Shown here one piece after another: positions 1 through 6,155 of a stretch of 12,611 nt of DNA; the stretch's first letter is position 1; each line of letters opens with the position of its first letter. Under the pieces are notes generated by a model that ran no database searches, was not told the origin of the DNA, and saw only the letters and a list, made by a program, of their open reading frames with translations. A program made the translations under genes and the position numbers. Location of the stretch: positions 1 to 12,611 of the forward strand of contig JAUPKM010000339.1 in the NCBI GenBank assembly GCA_030837445.1, in the 5' to 3' direction. Origin of the DNA: Actinomycetota bacterium (GTDB lineage Bacteria; Actinomycetota; Actinomycetes; S36-B12; UBA10799).

Positions 1-9
1 GGGTGACGC

Positions 10-258
10 CTACCGGTGGAAGGCATCAGTGAGTGCCGCCTCCTTGTCGAACTCCTCCCCAAGACCAGCATCGGGCGCATGCGCAAGCAGCGATCTCCTG
101 GCGTTGTCACGACGATCCGCATCGTTGCCGAGGAAACAATCGATCGCTGCCCTGACCGTCGCACCGACGCTTTGCGATCGCCGACGCGCCTCGGCCTCCA
201 GCCGCTCGTACTGAGCGGGATCCAGCAGGATCTGCAGGCGGCGTTCAAGGACCGTCAT
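10..258 (-). CDS. Ribbon-helix-helix (VapB/CopG-like) antitoxin-type protein
   Basis: A small protein of 82 residues. Residues 1-45 look like a ribbon-helix-helix DNA-binding domain: a short polar strand (TVLERRLQILLD), a helix A (PAQYERLEAEARRRS), the turn QSVG, then helix B (ATVRAAIDCFLG). The opening VLERRLQ...LD..Y.RL..EA is what VapB-type antitoxins of actinobacteria look like. The acidic, hydrophobic tail (GLGEEFDKEAAL) would be the part that wraps the toxin. The start chosen is the ATG at 258; an in-frame ATG at 264 would add two residues. A longer reading to 465 is rejected because it runs through the neighbouring pseudogene in a different frame and lacks family-like sequence. A toxin gene (PIN type by analogy) would follow on the minus strand, but only 9 nt remain in the window, so the partner is not seen. 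The RHH family call is fairly safe; the antitoxin role is inference. Confidence 0.72.
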   Translation of the reverse strand: MTVLERRLQILLDPAQYERLEAEARRRSQSVGATVRAAIDCFLGNDADRRDNARRSLLAHAPDAGLGEEFDKEAALTDAFHR

Positions 259-293
259 ACACATACTGTCACATGTGTAGGTTTCGGGGTCAA
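256..293 (-). promoter_or_regulatory. Candidate leaderless promoter with overlapping inverted-repeat operator
   Basis: Reading the minus strand, TTGACC (293-288) is followed after 17 nt by GACAGT (270-265), a fair match to the TANNNT-type -10 box. Seven nt further is the ATG at 258, so the transcript would begin at or next to the start codon. A perfect 7-bp inverted repeat, TACACAT at 258-264 and ATGTGTA at 273-279 with an 8-nt spacer, covers the -10 box and start. That is where an RHH repressor would bind to regulate its own gene. The boxes are read by eye; the autoregulation is inferred from how such families usually work. Confidence 0.45.
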
Positions 294-314
294 GCACCGA
301 GCGACGATGGACTG

Positions 315-614
315 TCAGGGGCGGACAAGGATCAACCGACGCAGCGGCGCGGGCAACGGGTCGGTGGTGTCGTCGTACGTTTCGGAGAACTTCCGCCCCC
401 GGCTCAGGAATGCCATTCGGCACAACTCGTGGTAATCCGAGCTGACGAAATGGGGAGGAACACACCGTTGACCTCCGCGTCTGGGCACTGGTAAACGTTC
501 AACCACGCCACGAAGATGGGTGGACGTTGCCCGGTGTCTGGGTCGAGGAAGTGCTTCGTGTCCGACGGCCACCAGCGATCCGTATCCGAACACCCAGCCG
601 ATGACAGGCTCCAC
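315..614 (-). pseudogene. Decayed gamma-glutamylcyclotransferase-like (GGCT/AIG2-like) gene
   Basis: An open frame of 99 codons from a GTG at 614 looks complete, but only its two ends read like a protein. The first part has VIGWVFGYGSLV, the substrate-loop motif of the gamma-glutamylcyclotransferase fold. From about 556 to 440 the conserved reading is in another frame, with pieces such as KHFLDPDTGQRPPIFVAWLN and VNGVFLPISS, and that frame stops at 406-404. From about 443 the first frame is good again: SSDYHELCRMAF and then a tail TTDPLPAPLRRLILVRP. So an N-terminal block, a middle block and a C-terminal block are present, joined by two junctions that break the frame and lose sequence. What is left is about 100 codons against roughly 150-200 in intact members. 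It begins 5 nt after the upstream SseB-family gene stop, so it was probably the last gene of that operon. The family is assigned from motifs recalled, not from a search. Confidence 0.72.
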
Positions 615-619
615 GTGAC

Positions 620-1447
620 TCAGTTCGACTCCACGCCGATGTGGATTCCGCGGGCCACTCGGCTGCGCAGGACCGGATCCTGAGCCAGGTCTGTCGCCAG
701 CGCGGTCACCGCGTCCGGGGCTGCCGCCGCCTCCGAGCCAAGGAGCACAAGGAGGTCAACTTCGTCCGTCGCGGTCACGCGATGACTGATCTCGCCCAGC
801 GCCCGATGGACCGCCGCGGCCACCCGCTTTGCGACCTGCGAATCCTGGTCGGCCGCAAGTAACGCCCTCCCCTCTGCCACGGCCCAGAGAGCCGGGCCCT
901 CGATCACAACCGTGGCCGGTCCGGCCAAGTCCAGCACGAGCGCGTCCGCGCCATCCTGTAGGGCAGCCTGGGCGACGGTGGCGGCTGCTGTCGGTAGTGG
1001 CCGGGCGTCTGATCGCCAACGGCGCATCGCATCGACGCTGCTGAACGCCAGCAGCCCCACGCGACCATCGGGCCGGCTCCACATGGCGGCCGCCAGATGG
1101 CTGTCCTTCTCGGATCCCAACGGGTCCGTCGAGTCGAGGACTGCAACCAGCGCAACAAGTAGTCGCCCGCCTCGCAGGGCTTCAACCACGTCGGACAAGT
1201 CTTGGCCGGTACCTGTCTGAACCAGGCCAGCGGCAACCGTTTCTGCCTGCTGTCGAGCGGCGGCGGCCCGCAGCATCGCCTGCGCCAAGACGGGATCCGC
1301 GCTGCCGTCGTCATCTGCAAACCCTGTGTCGTGGACCTGAGCGCCGTGAAATCGGTCAGCACTGCCGGTCGCGTGCGTCTCGGCGGCGCCGTACGGGTGG
1401 GAGTGCGAGTGCGGATTCGGATTCGGTGCTGGATCTGCGGTCGTCAT
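620..1447 (-). CDS. SseB-family protein (actinobacterial type)
   Basis: A 275-residue soluble protein. Residues 1-45 are low complexity and rich in His, Pro and Ala (PNPNPHSHSHPYG) and look disordered. The SseB N-terminal-like domain lies at about 85-195: GRLLVALVAV (94-103), the core FSSVDAMRRWRSDARPLP (135-152), DALVLDLAGP (168-177) and IEGPALWAVAEGR (182-194). The last 80 residues (helical, then DLLVLLGSEA) look like a second small alpha/beta unit. The molecular role of actinobacterial SseB proteins is not firmly known; the name comes from E. coli SseB. The ATG at 1447 overlaps the stop of the carboxyltransferase gene (ATGA), and no Shine-Dalgarno is visible, so translation is probably coupled. 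The open frame extends upstream to 1531, but that part lies inside the previous gene and is not family-like. Confidence 0.78.
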   Translation of the reverse strand: MTTADPAPNPNPHSHSHPYGAAETHATGSADRFHGAQVHDTGFADDDGSADPVLAQAMLRAAAARQQAETVAAGLVQTGTGQDLSDVVEALRGGRLLVALVAVLDSTDPLGSEKDSHLAAAMWSRPDGRVGLLAFSSVDAMRRWRSDARPLPTAAATVAQAALQDGADALVLDLAGPATVVIEGPALWAVAEGRALLAADQDSQVAKRVAAAVHRALGEISHRVTATDEVDLLVLLGSEAAAAPDAVTALATDLAQDPVLRSRVARGIHIGVESN

Positions 1448-2940
1448 GGGCTGACCACGAATCGGCTGACTCGCCTGGTCGACGGTGTCGAGCTGCCCAT
1501 CGCCAGGCCCGCGGCCACCTCCCGACCGCATCGGTGCAGGAACTCAGCGGGGTCATCACCAGGAGTGCCCAGCAAGACGTCGATCACGCCGAGGTGGGCC
1601 AGTTGCACCGCCGTTATCTGCTGCTGGCGAGCCAGCTCCGGGGCGCGGTCGATGGTGCGATGAACGATTGCCGACGCACCCTCGGGGGGCAACGGGGTTA
1701 TCCATGAATCCGAGGCGGCCACCAGTAGATCGGCCGGCAGCATCGCGAGCGCTCCCCCGCCGCAGCCGGAGCCAAGCAGGAGCGAGACGACCCGAGTCGG
1801 CAACTCGCTCAACTCGGCCAGACTCCGGGCGATTTCGCCCGCCATCGCACCCTCTTCAGCCGACGCGGAGAGTTCCGCACCTTCCGTGTCGACCACGGTC
1901 AGCAGCGGCAACCCCAGCTCGGCTGCGAGTCGATACCCCCGGCGGGCCGTCCGCAGCCCGTCCGGGCCAAAGGCACGTCCGACCGAACGGTCCTGACCAA
2001 CTACGACCGCCCGCCGCCCGCCAACTCTGGCCAGCGCCAGCAGGATGGCGTCGTCGCGGCCGCCTTCGCCGGTGCCGGAAAGAATTGTCACCTCGGCTGC
2101 GGTCGCATCGAGGAACTCCCGCAGGCCTGGACGGTCGACCGATCTCGTCGCCAGCACGCACTCCCACCCGTCGGGTTCGTTGGCCGCACCGATCTCATCA
2201 GCCGCAGCTGAGTTCGCCGGCGCTCCGCCGGCGTCGACACCGCCGGGCTCGGTGGTGTCCGGGTCCACAACGGCCGCCAGGAGCCGCTCGGCCCACGCTC
2301 GCACCTCGTTGAGAGCCACCACGGAGTCGATCACTCCGACCCGCACAAGGTTCTCGGCGGTCTGCACGCCAGCCGGGAATTCCGCACCGAAGACAGCGCT
2401 GAAGACCCGGGGTCCCAGGAATCCGATCAGCGCACCCGGCTCGGCCGCAGTCACCTGACCCAACGAACCCCAGGTCGCCTGCACCCCGCCGGTGGTGGGA
2501 TCGCGAAGCCAGACGAGAAAGGCCAGCCCTGCACGACGATGGGCGGCCACCACCCCCGCAATCGGCACCAGCCGGAGGAAGGCGGGCGTGCCCTCCTGCA
2601 TCCGGGTACCGCCAGACGCCGGGGCCGCCAGCACCGGCAGACCCTCGCGAGTGGCTCGAGCCACCGCGGACCGGATGGTGTCGGCAGCGGCCATCCCGAC
2701 GGAACCAGCTAGGAACCCGAACTCCCCTACCACTAACGCCACCGGTCGACCACCGATCGTCGCGGCGCCCACGACCACCGACTCCTGCGTCTGTGCGTTG
2801 GCCCGCGCCAGCTGCAGGCTGCCGGCGTAGCCCTCCGCGGTCTCGGCCGGATCGGGCGCAGTCGACCACGCCACGAAACTGTCGGGGTCAGCAACCGCCG
2901 TGATGACGTCCGCAGCTGTCGGCCTGCGCTCGGATGTCAT
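1444..2940 (-). CDS. accD3: Fused acetyl-/acyl-CoA carboxylase carboxyltransferase (AccD3-like)
   Basis: A 498-residue biotin-dependent carboxyltransferase that moves CO2 from carboxybiotin on a biotin carrier subunit to an acyl-CoA, forming malonyl-CoA or a homologue in the cytoplasm. The N-terminal half (about 20-225) is AccD-like, with the first oxyanion loop in PASGGTRMQEG (107-117) and the acyl-CoA-side segment VQATWGSLGQV (153-163). The C-terminal half (about 258-480) is AccA-like, with GSGCGGGALAML (390-401) and PPEGASAIVHR (418-428). A variable linker rich in Ala, Asp and Gly (226-257) joins them. The four-Cys zinc ribbon at the start of E. coli AccD is absent. Length and fusion fit mycobacterial AccD3. 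No biotin carboxylase gene is nearby, so partners must come from elsewhere. The ATG at 2940 has a -10 box 6 nt upstream and no leader. It heads a small operon with the SseB-family gene. Natural acyl-CoA substrate is not decidable here. Confidence 0.85.
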   Translation of the reverse strand: MTSERRPTAADVITAVADPDSFVAWSTAPDPAETAEGYAGSLQLARANAQTQESVVVGAATIGGRPVALVVGEFGFLAGSVGMAAADTIRSAVARATREGLPVLAAPASGGTRMQEGTPAFLRLVPIAGVVAAHRRAGLAFLVWLRDPTTGGVQATWGSLGQVTAAEPGALIGFLGPRVFSAVFGAEFPAGVQTAENLVRVGVIDSVVALNEVRAWAERLLAAVVDPDTTEPGGVDAGGAPANSAAADEIGAANEPDGWECVLATRSVDRPGLREFLDATAAEVTILSGTGEGGRDDAILLALARVGGRRAVVVGQDRSVGRAFGPDGLRTARRGYRLAAELGLPLLTVVDTEGAELSASAEEGAMAGEIARSLAELSELPTRVVSLLLGSGCGGGALAMLPADLLVAASDSWITPLPPEGASAIVHRTIDRAPELARQQQITAVQLAHLGVIDVLLGTPGDDPAEFLHRCGREVAAGLAMGSSTPSTRRVSRFVVSP

Positions 2941-2946
2941 ACCGCA

Positions 2947-2956
2947 ACGCTAGCGT
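2947..2956. promoter_or_regulatory. Symmetric divergent -10 element (palindrome ACGCTAGCGT)
   Basis: The 22-nt gap between the divergent accD3-like and DUF998 genes contains the perfect palindrome ACGCTAGCGT. It yields TAGCGT on the plus strand (2951-2956) and TAGCGT on the minus strand (2952-2947), both fitting the TANNNT -10 pattern. On each strand exactly 6 nt separate the box from the ATG (2963 plus, 2940 minus). Transcripts would start at or beside the start codons, giving two leaderless mRNAs from overlapping -10 boxes. No good -35 box is seen on either side, which is common in actinobacteria. The palindrome could also be a repressor site. Confidence 0.55.
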
Positions 2957-2962
2957 GGACCC

Positions 2963-3685
2963 ATGACCAATCCCGCACGACAGCCCTTGACGCGGGCCAT
3001 CGTCGGGGCGTGGTGTCTGATCCTGGGCGCGATCACAAACGTGGCGTTCCTGGTGGAGGGCTATACCGGGGCCACGTTGAATCGAATGAATACCTTCGTC
3101 AGCGAGCTTGGCTCACAGGGTCAACCCGCGGCCGCCTTCTTCCGGCTCAGCGATCTGGCAACGGGACTGCTGTTGCTCGCCGGTCTGGTTGCGGCCTACG
3201 GGCTGCTCCCTCGAAACCGGTGGCTGCGGCTCGGACTTGCCAGTGCAATCTTCTTTTCAGTCATGACTGTCGTGGACGCCTTCGCGCCGCTGGACTGCGT
3301 CCCGTCCGTGGACAAGGCCTGCCGGGCACTTGAGGAGTCCGGCAGAGTGTCCATGGCCCATCAGATCCACAGTGTCACCGGCGTGTTGGAGTCGTTCTTT
3401 GGATTCCTCTCGCTGATCCTGATCGCCCTCGGTCTCTGGCAGTTGCAACGACGCGAAGCCATCCCCGCGGACTGGCGAGAGCTTTCCCATTTTCTTGTCA
3501 TCACCGGGATCCTGTACGCCCTGCTATCGCTGGTGATCGCTGTGCAGTACCTGTTGGAGACCTCTGGTATCGGCATCGTCCAGCGACTGCAAGTGGTGCT
3601 GTTCGCGGCGGCGATGTTCGCCCTCGGGTTAGTCTTGCGCCACTACCGAGCACCGCGAGGAGAAGGGCCCCATGCCCACGTCTGA
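2963..3685 (+). CDS. DUF998 family membrane protein
   Basis: A 240-residue integral membrane protein of unknown function. Six hydrophobic helices can be seen at about 12-31, 62-82, 88-108, 139-160, 176-197 and 206-226, with no cleavable signal peptide. Features fitting DUF998 are NRMNTFVSELG (40-50) after the first helix, FFRLSDLATG (59-68) leading the second, and the loop FAPLDCVPSVDKAC (107-120) followed by H133 and H136 (MAHQIHS). Cys112 and Cys120 could form a disulfide outside the membrane, and the Asp/His residues might form a polar site, but no reaction is established for the family that I can name. The ATG at 2963 follows a TAGCGT box by 6 nt, so the mRNA is probably leaderless. Its end overlaps the following hydrolase gene by 14 nt, so the two are co-transcribed and may act together. 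Confidence 0.8.
   Translation: MTNPARQPLTRAIVGAWCLILGAITNVAFLVEGYTGATLNRMNTFVSELGSQGQPAAAFFRLSDLATGLLLLAGLVAAYGLLPRNRWLRLGLASAIFFSVMTVVDAFAPLDCVPSVDKACRALEESGRVSMAHQIHSVTGVLESFFGFLSLILIALGLWQLQRREAIPADWRELSHFLVITGILYALLSLVIAVQYLLETSGIGIVQRLQVVLFAAAMFALGLVLRHYRAPRGEGPHAHV
3657..3666 (+). promoter_or_regulatory. Shine-Dalgarno site for the alpha/beta hydrolase
   Basis: GAGGAGAAGG lies inside the end of the DUF998 gene; its AGGAG core ends 9 nt before the ATG at 3672. It supports that start even though the gene overlaps its neighbour by 14 nt, and means the hydrolase can be translated independently of the leaderless first gene. Confidence 0.65.
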
Positions 3686-4550
3686 GGAGTCTGTCCGGGT
3701 AGTCAGGACTGCGGGTGCAGCACCGACGGTGGTGTTCTGTAACGGCCTCGGCGAAACGCTGGACTTCTGGCACCCGGTGCTGACCCGGCTCGACGGAATC
3801 GCCACCTTCGGATTCGACCGACCCGGCCGGGATCTGACCCAACGGGGTCAGGGACTCGACGGTGAGGTCGCCGAAATCGATCGGATTACCGCCGAAGTCG
3901 ACGGGCCATTGATCATGGTCGGTCACTCTTTCGGCGGCATACTCGCGGAGGCCTACGCTCGATGTCGCCCTGCCCGTGTGGTCGGGTTGGTGCTGGTGGA
4001 TGCGAGCATTCCGGCCGAGTACGCTGCCGAGGCCGGCGACGAACATGGCCGGCGGAGGGTGGGGCCCGTGCGCGCCGCCGCCACTTCCGCTCTGCTTCGC
4101 AACACCGCGCGGCCCGCGTGGAAGTTCCTGCTACCCAAGGCGATGATCGGGCTCGGGACCACCACCAGCAGTACTCGGGGCATCCTCTCGGTGCTTCCGA
4201 CGGAATTGTCCGATCGGCTCAGCGACCCCAGACACCTCGCTCGCACAATGCATGACAATCAGCACATCGGCGGCTACTGCCGGGACCTGTTAGCGCTGCG
4301 GGACAAGGATCCGCTGCCCGAGATCCCGGTCCGGGTGCTGGTAGGTCGGCTCGGTCCCCGGGTGTGGCGCCGCGAGCAGACGGCGTGGGTGACAGAACAG
4401 CGCGAACAACTCGGCGCCTTCGGCGGGGACGTCAACTTGAGGCTGCTGGACAGCGCCCATATGGTGATGCTCGATTGTCCCCATGACGTTGCCGCCACCA
4501 TTCGCGATCTGCACGCCGGCAGCCAGCAGGCTCGCAGCCGGCCCGAGTGA
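3672..4550 (+). CDS. Alpha/beta hydrolase fold protein
   Basis: A 292-residue cytoplasmic alpha/beta hydrolase; no signal peptide. The first strand and oxyanion region are VVFCNGLGETLDFW (20-33). The nucleophile elbow is GHSFGG (84-89) with Ser86, and the catalytic His is His263 in DSAHMVML. A cap of mostly helical sequence lies at about 115-215. The acid is odd: the usual Asp after strand 7 (VRVLVGRLGPR, 220-230) is missing, while Asp110 at the end of strand 6 (LVLVDAS) is well placed and is used in some families of this fold. The substrate cannot be predicted; esterase, lipase or C-C hydrolase are all possible. It overlaps the upstream DUF998 gene and converges on hisG with 12 nt between the stop codons. 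Confidence 0.83.
   Translation: MPTSEESVRVVRTAGAAPTVVFCNGLGETLDFWHPVLTRLDGIATFGFDRPGRDLTQRGQGLDGEVAEIDRITAEVDGPLIMVGHSFGGILAEAYARCRPARVVGLVLVDASIPAEYAAEAGDEHGRRRVGPVRAAATSALLRNTARPAWKFLLPKAMIGLGTTTSSTRGILSVLPTELSDRLSDPRHLARTMHDNQHIGGYCRDLLALRDKDPLPEIPVRVLVGRLGPRVWRREQTAWVTEQREQLGAFGGDVNLRLLDSAHMVMLDCPHDVAATIRDLHAGSQQARSRPE
4515..4542 (-). terminator. Possible intrinsic terminator hairpin downstream of hisG
   Basis: An interrupted inverted repeat: outer arms GCCGGC at 4515-4520 and 4537-4542, inner arms AGCC at 4521-4524 and GGCT at 4529-4532, loop AGCA, and a 4-nt bulge CGCA on one side. It begins about 20 nt past the hisG stop on the minus strand, where an operon end would be expected, and it lies within the coding end of the convergent hydrolase. 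It has no T-run. A GC-rich repeat of this size could arise by chance here. Confidence 0.28.
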
Positions 4551-4562
4551 TCCAGTTGCCGG

Positions 4563-5408
4563 CTACAGCCGACAGGCGTGGATGTCTGTCACCAGGATGC
4601 CCCGACCACCGAGCGTGAACAGGTCGTCCATCACCGCGTGGATGGTGTTCCGCGGAACCATCGCGCGGATGGCCACCCATTTTTCGTCACGCAGCGGCGA
4701 CACCGTCGGGGATTCCAGGCCCGGGGTGATCGCGCAGGCGTCATCGACCAGCGCGGTCGGGATGTCGTAGTCCACAAGCACGTAGGTACGAGCCACGATG
4801 ACCCCCTGCAGCCTGTGACTGAAGGTGGCTACGGCCGCCTCGTCGACATCCCGACGGGTCCGCACCAGGACTCCCTCACTGGTGAGCAGGGGTTCTCCCA
4901 CCACCTCAAGTCCAGCTTGCCGAAGAGTGGTTCCGGTCGCCACCACGTCGGCAACCGCGTCGGCGACGCCGAGTTGCACCGCATTCTCCACAGCACCGTC
5001 CAACCGCACGATCTGAGCCTGGATACCGCGCGCGTCCAACCACTCGCGCAGCAGCCCCGCATAGGAAGTCGCCACCGTGAGCCCGGACAGGTCGGCCGGC
5101 GAACGCAGCCGACCTGTCGGAGCCGCCAGTCTGAACGTCGAACCGCCGAACCCAAGGTCGAGCATCCGCTCTGCGGGCGCACCCGAGTCCAACAGCATGT
5201 CGAGTCCGGTGATGCCCATGTCGAGCGTGCCCGACCCCACATAGGTGGCGATGTCCTTGGGCCGCAGGAAGAAGAACTCGACATCGTTGATGGGGTCGCG
5301 CACCATCAACTCGCGCGGACCGGTGGTCTGCAGATAGCCGGCTTCCCGCAGCATCGCACGGGCTGGTTCGGACAAAGCGCCCTTGTTGGGCACCGCAACT
5401 CGCAGCAT
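4563..5408 (-). CDS. hisG: ATP phosphoribosyltransferase, long form
   Basis: Joins ATP and PRPP to give phosphoribosyl-ATP, the first and feedback-controlled step of histidine synthesis. The 281-residue protein has the expected start MLRVAVPNKG, the two-lobed catalytic domain (1 to about 205), and the PRPP loop DVVATGTTL at 154-162. A C-terminal regulatory domain of about 75 residues (207-281, beginning VARTYVLVDYD and ending VTDIHACRL) marks the long form, which binds histidine and needs no HisZ partner. The start is fixed by AGGGA (5420-5416) 7 nt before the ATG; a longer reading to 5444 would run into hisE. The gene starts 10 nt after the hisE stop and appears to be the last of the operon. 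Length matches mycobacterial HisG. Confidence 0.95.
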   Translation of the reverse strand: MLRVAVPNKGALSEPARAMLREAGYLQTTGPRELMVRDPINDVEFFFLRPKDIATYVGSGTLDMGITGLDMLLDSGAPAERMLDLGFGGSTFRLAAPTGRLRSPADLSGLTVATSYAGLLREWLDARGIQAQIVRLDGAVENAVQLGVADAVADVVATGTTLRQAGLEVVGEPLLTSEGVLVRTRRDVDEAAVATFSHRLQGVIVARTYVLVDYDIPTALVDDACAITPGLESPTVSPLRDEKWVAIRAMVPRNTIHAVMDDLFTLGGRGILVTDIHACRL

Positions 5409-5418
5409 TCGGGGTTCC

Positions 5419-5682
5419 CTAGAGTTCGGCGTAGATATCGTCAAGGCTCAGATCGCAGGCGATCATCAGCACCTGGGCGTGGTAAAGCAACTGCGCGATC
5501 TCCTGCGCTGTCCTCGCCGGCCCCTCATACTCGGCCGCCAGCCACGACTCGGCAGCCTCCTCGACCACCTTCTTGCCGATGGCGTGTACCCCACCGTCCA
5601 GCAGCGCCACGGTCGCCGAGCCTGCCGGTCGCTCTGCCTGCCGGGACCGAAGTTCGGCATACAGTTCGTCGAAGGTCTTCAC
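5419..5682 (-). CDS. hisE: Phosphoribosyl-ATP pyrophosphatase
   Basis: Hydrolyses phosphoribosyl-ATP to phosphoribosyl-AMP and pyrophosphate, the second step of histidine synthesis. The protein is 87 residues, the normal length for a stand-alone HisE. It is an all-helical MazG-like fold with the metal-binding glutamates in GKKVVEEAAESW (36-47; E41, E42, E45) and the second helix EIAQLLYHAQVLM (61-73; E61, H68). The GTG start at 5682 overlaps the ribH stop (GTGA), so translation is coupled; only a weak AAGG lies upstream (5694-5691). HisI, which does the next step, is not fused here and not in the window. Confidence 0.94.
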   Translation of the reverse strand: MKTFDELYAELRSRQAERPAGSATVALLDGGVHAIGKKVVEEAAESWLAAEYEGPARTAQEIAQLLYHAQVLMIACDLSLDDIYAEL

Positions 5683-6155
5683 TCCCCCAACCTTAGGTCG
5701 CGCAGGATCCCAGCGGTCGTCAGGGCAGCCTCTGCCGCTTCCTTGCCCTTGTTCTCGATCGACCCGGGCAGGCCAGCGCGTGCCATGGCCTGAGCCAGGT
5801 CGTCGCAGGTCAACACTCCGAATGCAACCGGCACCTGCGCATCCAGCGACACTCGGAGCAGGCCCGCAGTCACAGCGTCACAGACGTAGTCGAAGTGCGG
5901 CGTTCCCCCTCGGATGATGGTCCCCAGCGCGATCACGGCGTCGTAGCCCGCGGCCAGTCGCTGCGCCACGATCGGCAACTCGAATGCACCCGGCACTCGG
6001 ACCACCTCGGGCTCCACTCCGGCCTCGCGACACGCCGCCACGGCGTTCAGCAGTAACGCCTCCTGCACCTGGGCGTGCCAGGTCGCGGCCACCACCGCAA
6101 CCCGCATCCCTGCCACCTGGCCGGTTGCCAACTCGGTCCTACCTTCGCCGCTCAC
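5679..6155 (-). CDS. ribH: 6,7-dimethyl-8-ribityllumazine synthase
   Basis: Condenses 5-amino-6-ribitylaminouracil with 3,4-dihydroxy-2-butanone 4-phosphate to give the riboflavin precursor lumazine. The 158-residue protein has all the usual marks: the aromatic substrate residue Trp26 (VVAATWHAQV), VPGAFELP (54-61), the phosphate- and substrate-binding segment GTIIRGGTPHFDYV (78-91) with the catalytic His87, and NKGKEAAEAAL (135-145). The family forms pentamers or 60-mers. The GTG start at 6155 overlaps the ribBA stop and is backed by GGAGG (6166-6162) 6 nt upstream, one of the best ribosome sites in the cluster. Confidence 0.96.
   Translation of the reverse strand: MSGEGRTELATGQVAGMRVAVVAATWHAQVQEALLLNAVAACREAGVEPEVVRVPGAFELPIVAQRLAAGYDAVIALGTIIRGGTPHFDYVCDAVTAGLLRVSLDAQVPVAFGVLTCDDLAQAMARAGLPGSIENKGKEAAEAALTTAGILRDLRLGE

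Noticed and set aside
259..465. Upstream extension of the RHH gene reading frame, giving a 151-residue protein
   Set aside because: The added 69 residues run through the end of the pseudogene in its third frame, are Arg/Pro-rich without family likeness, and pass over the promoter-like elements at 293-265.
4558..4573. Short hairpin GCCGGCT / AGCCGAC overlapping the hisG stop
   Set aside because: Two-base loop, one mismatch and no T-run; too weak to call a terminator.
4578..5696. A 372-codon open frame on the plus strand opposite hisG and hisE
   Set aside because: hisG and hisE are certain on the other strand; the plus reading is His/Arg/Pro-rich and low complexity, as expected for a GC-rich antisense shadow.
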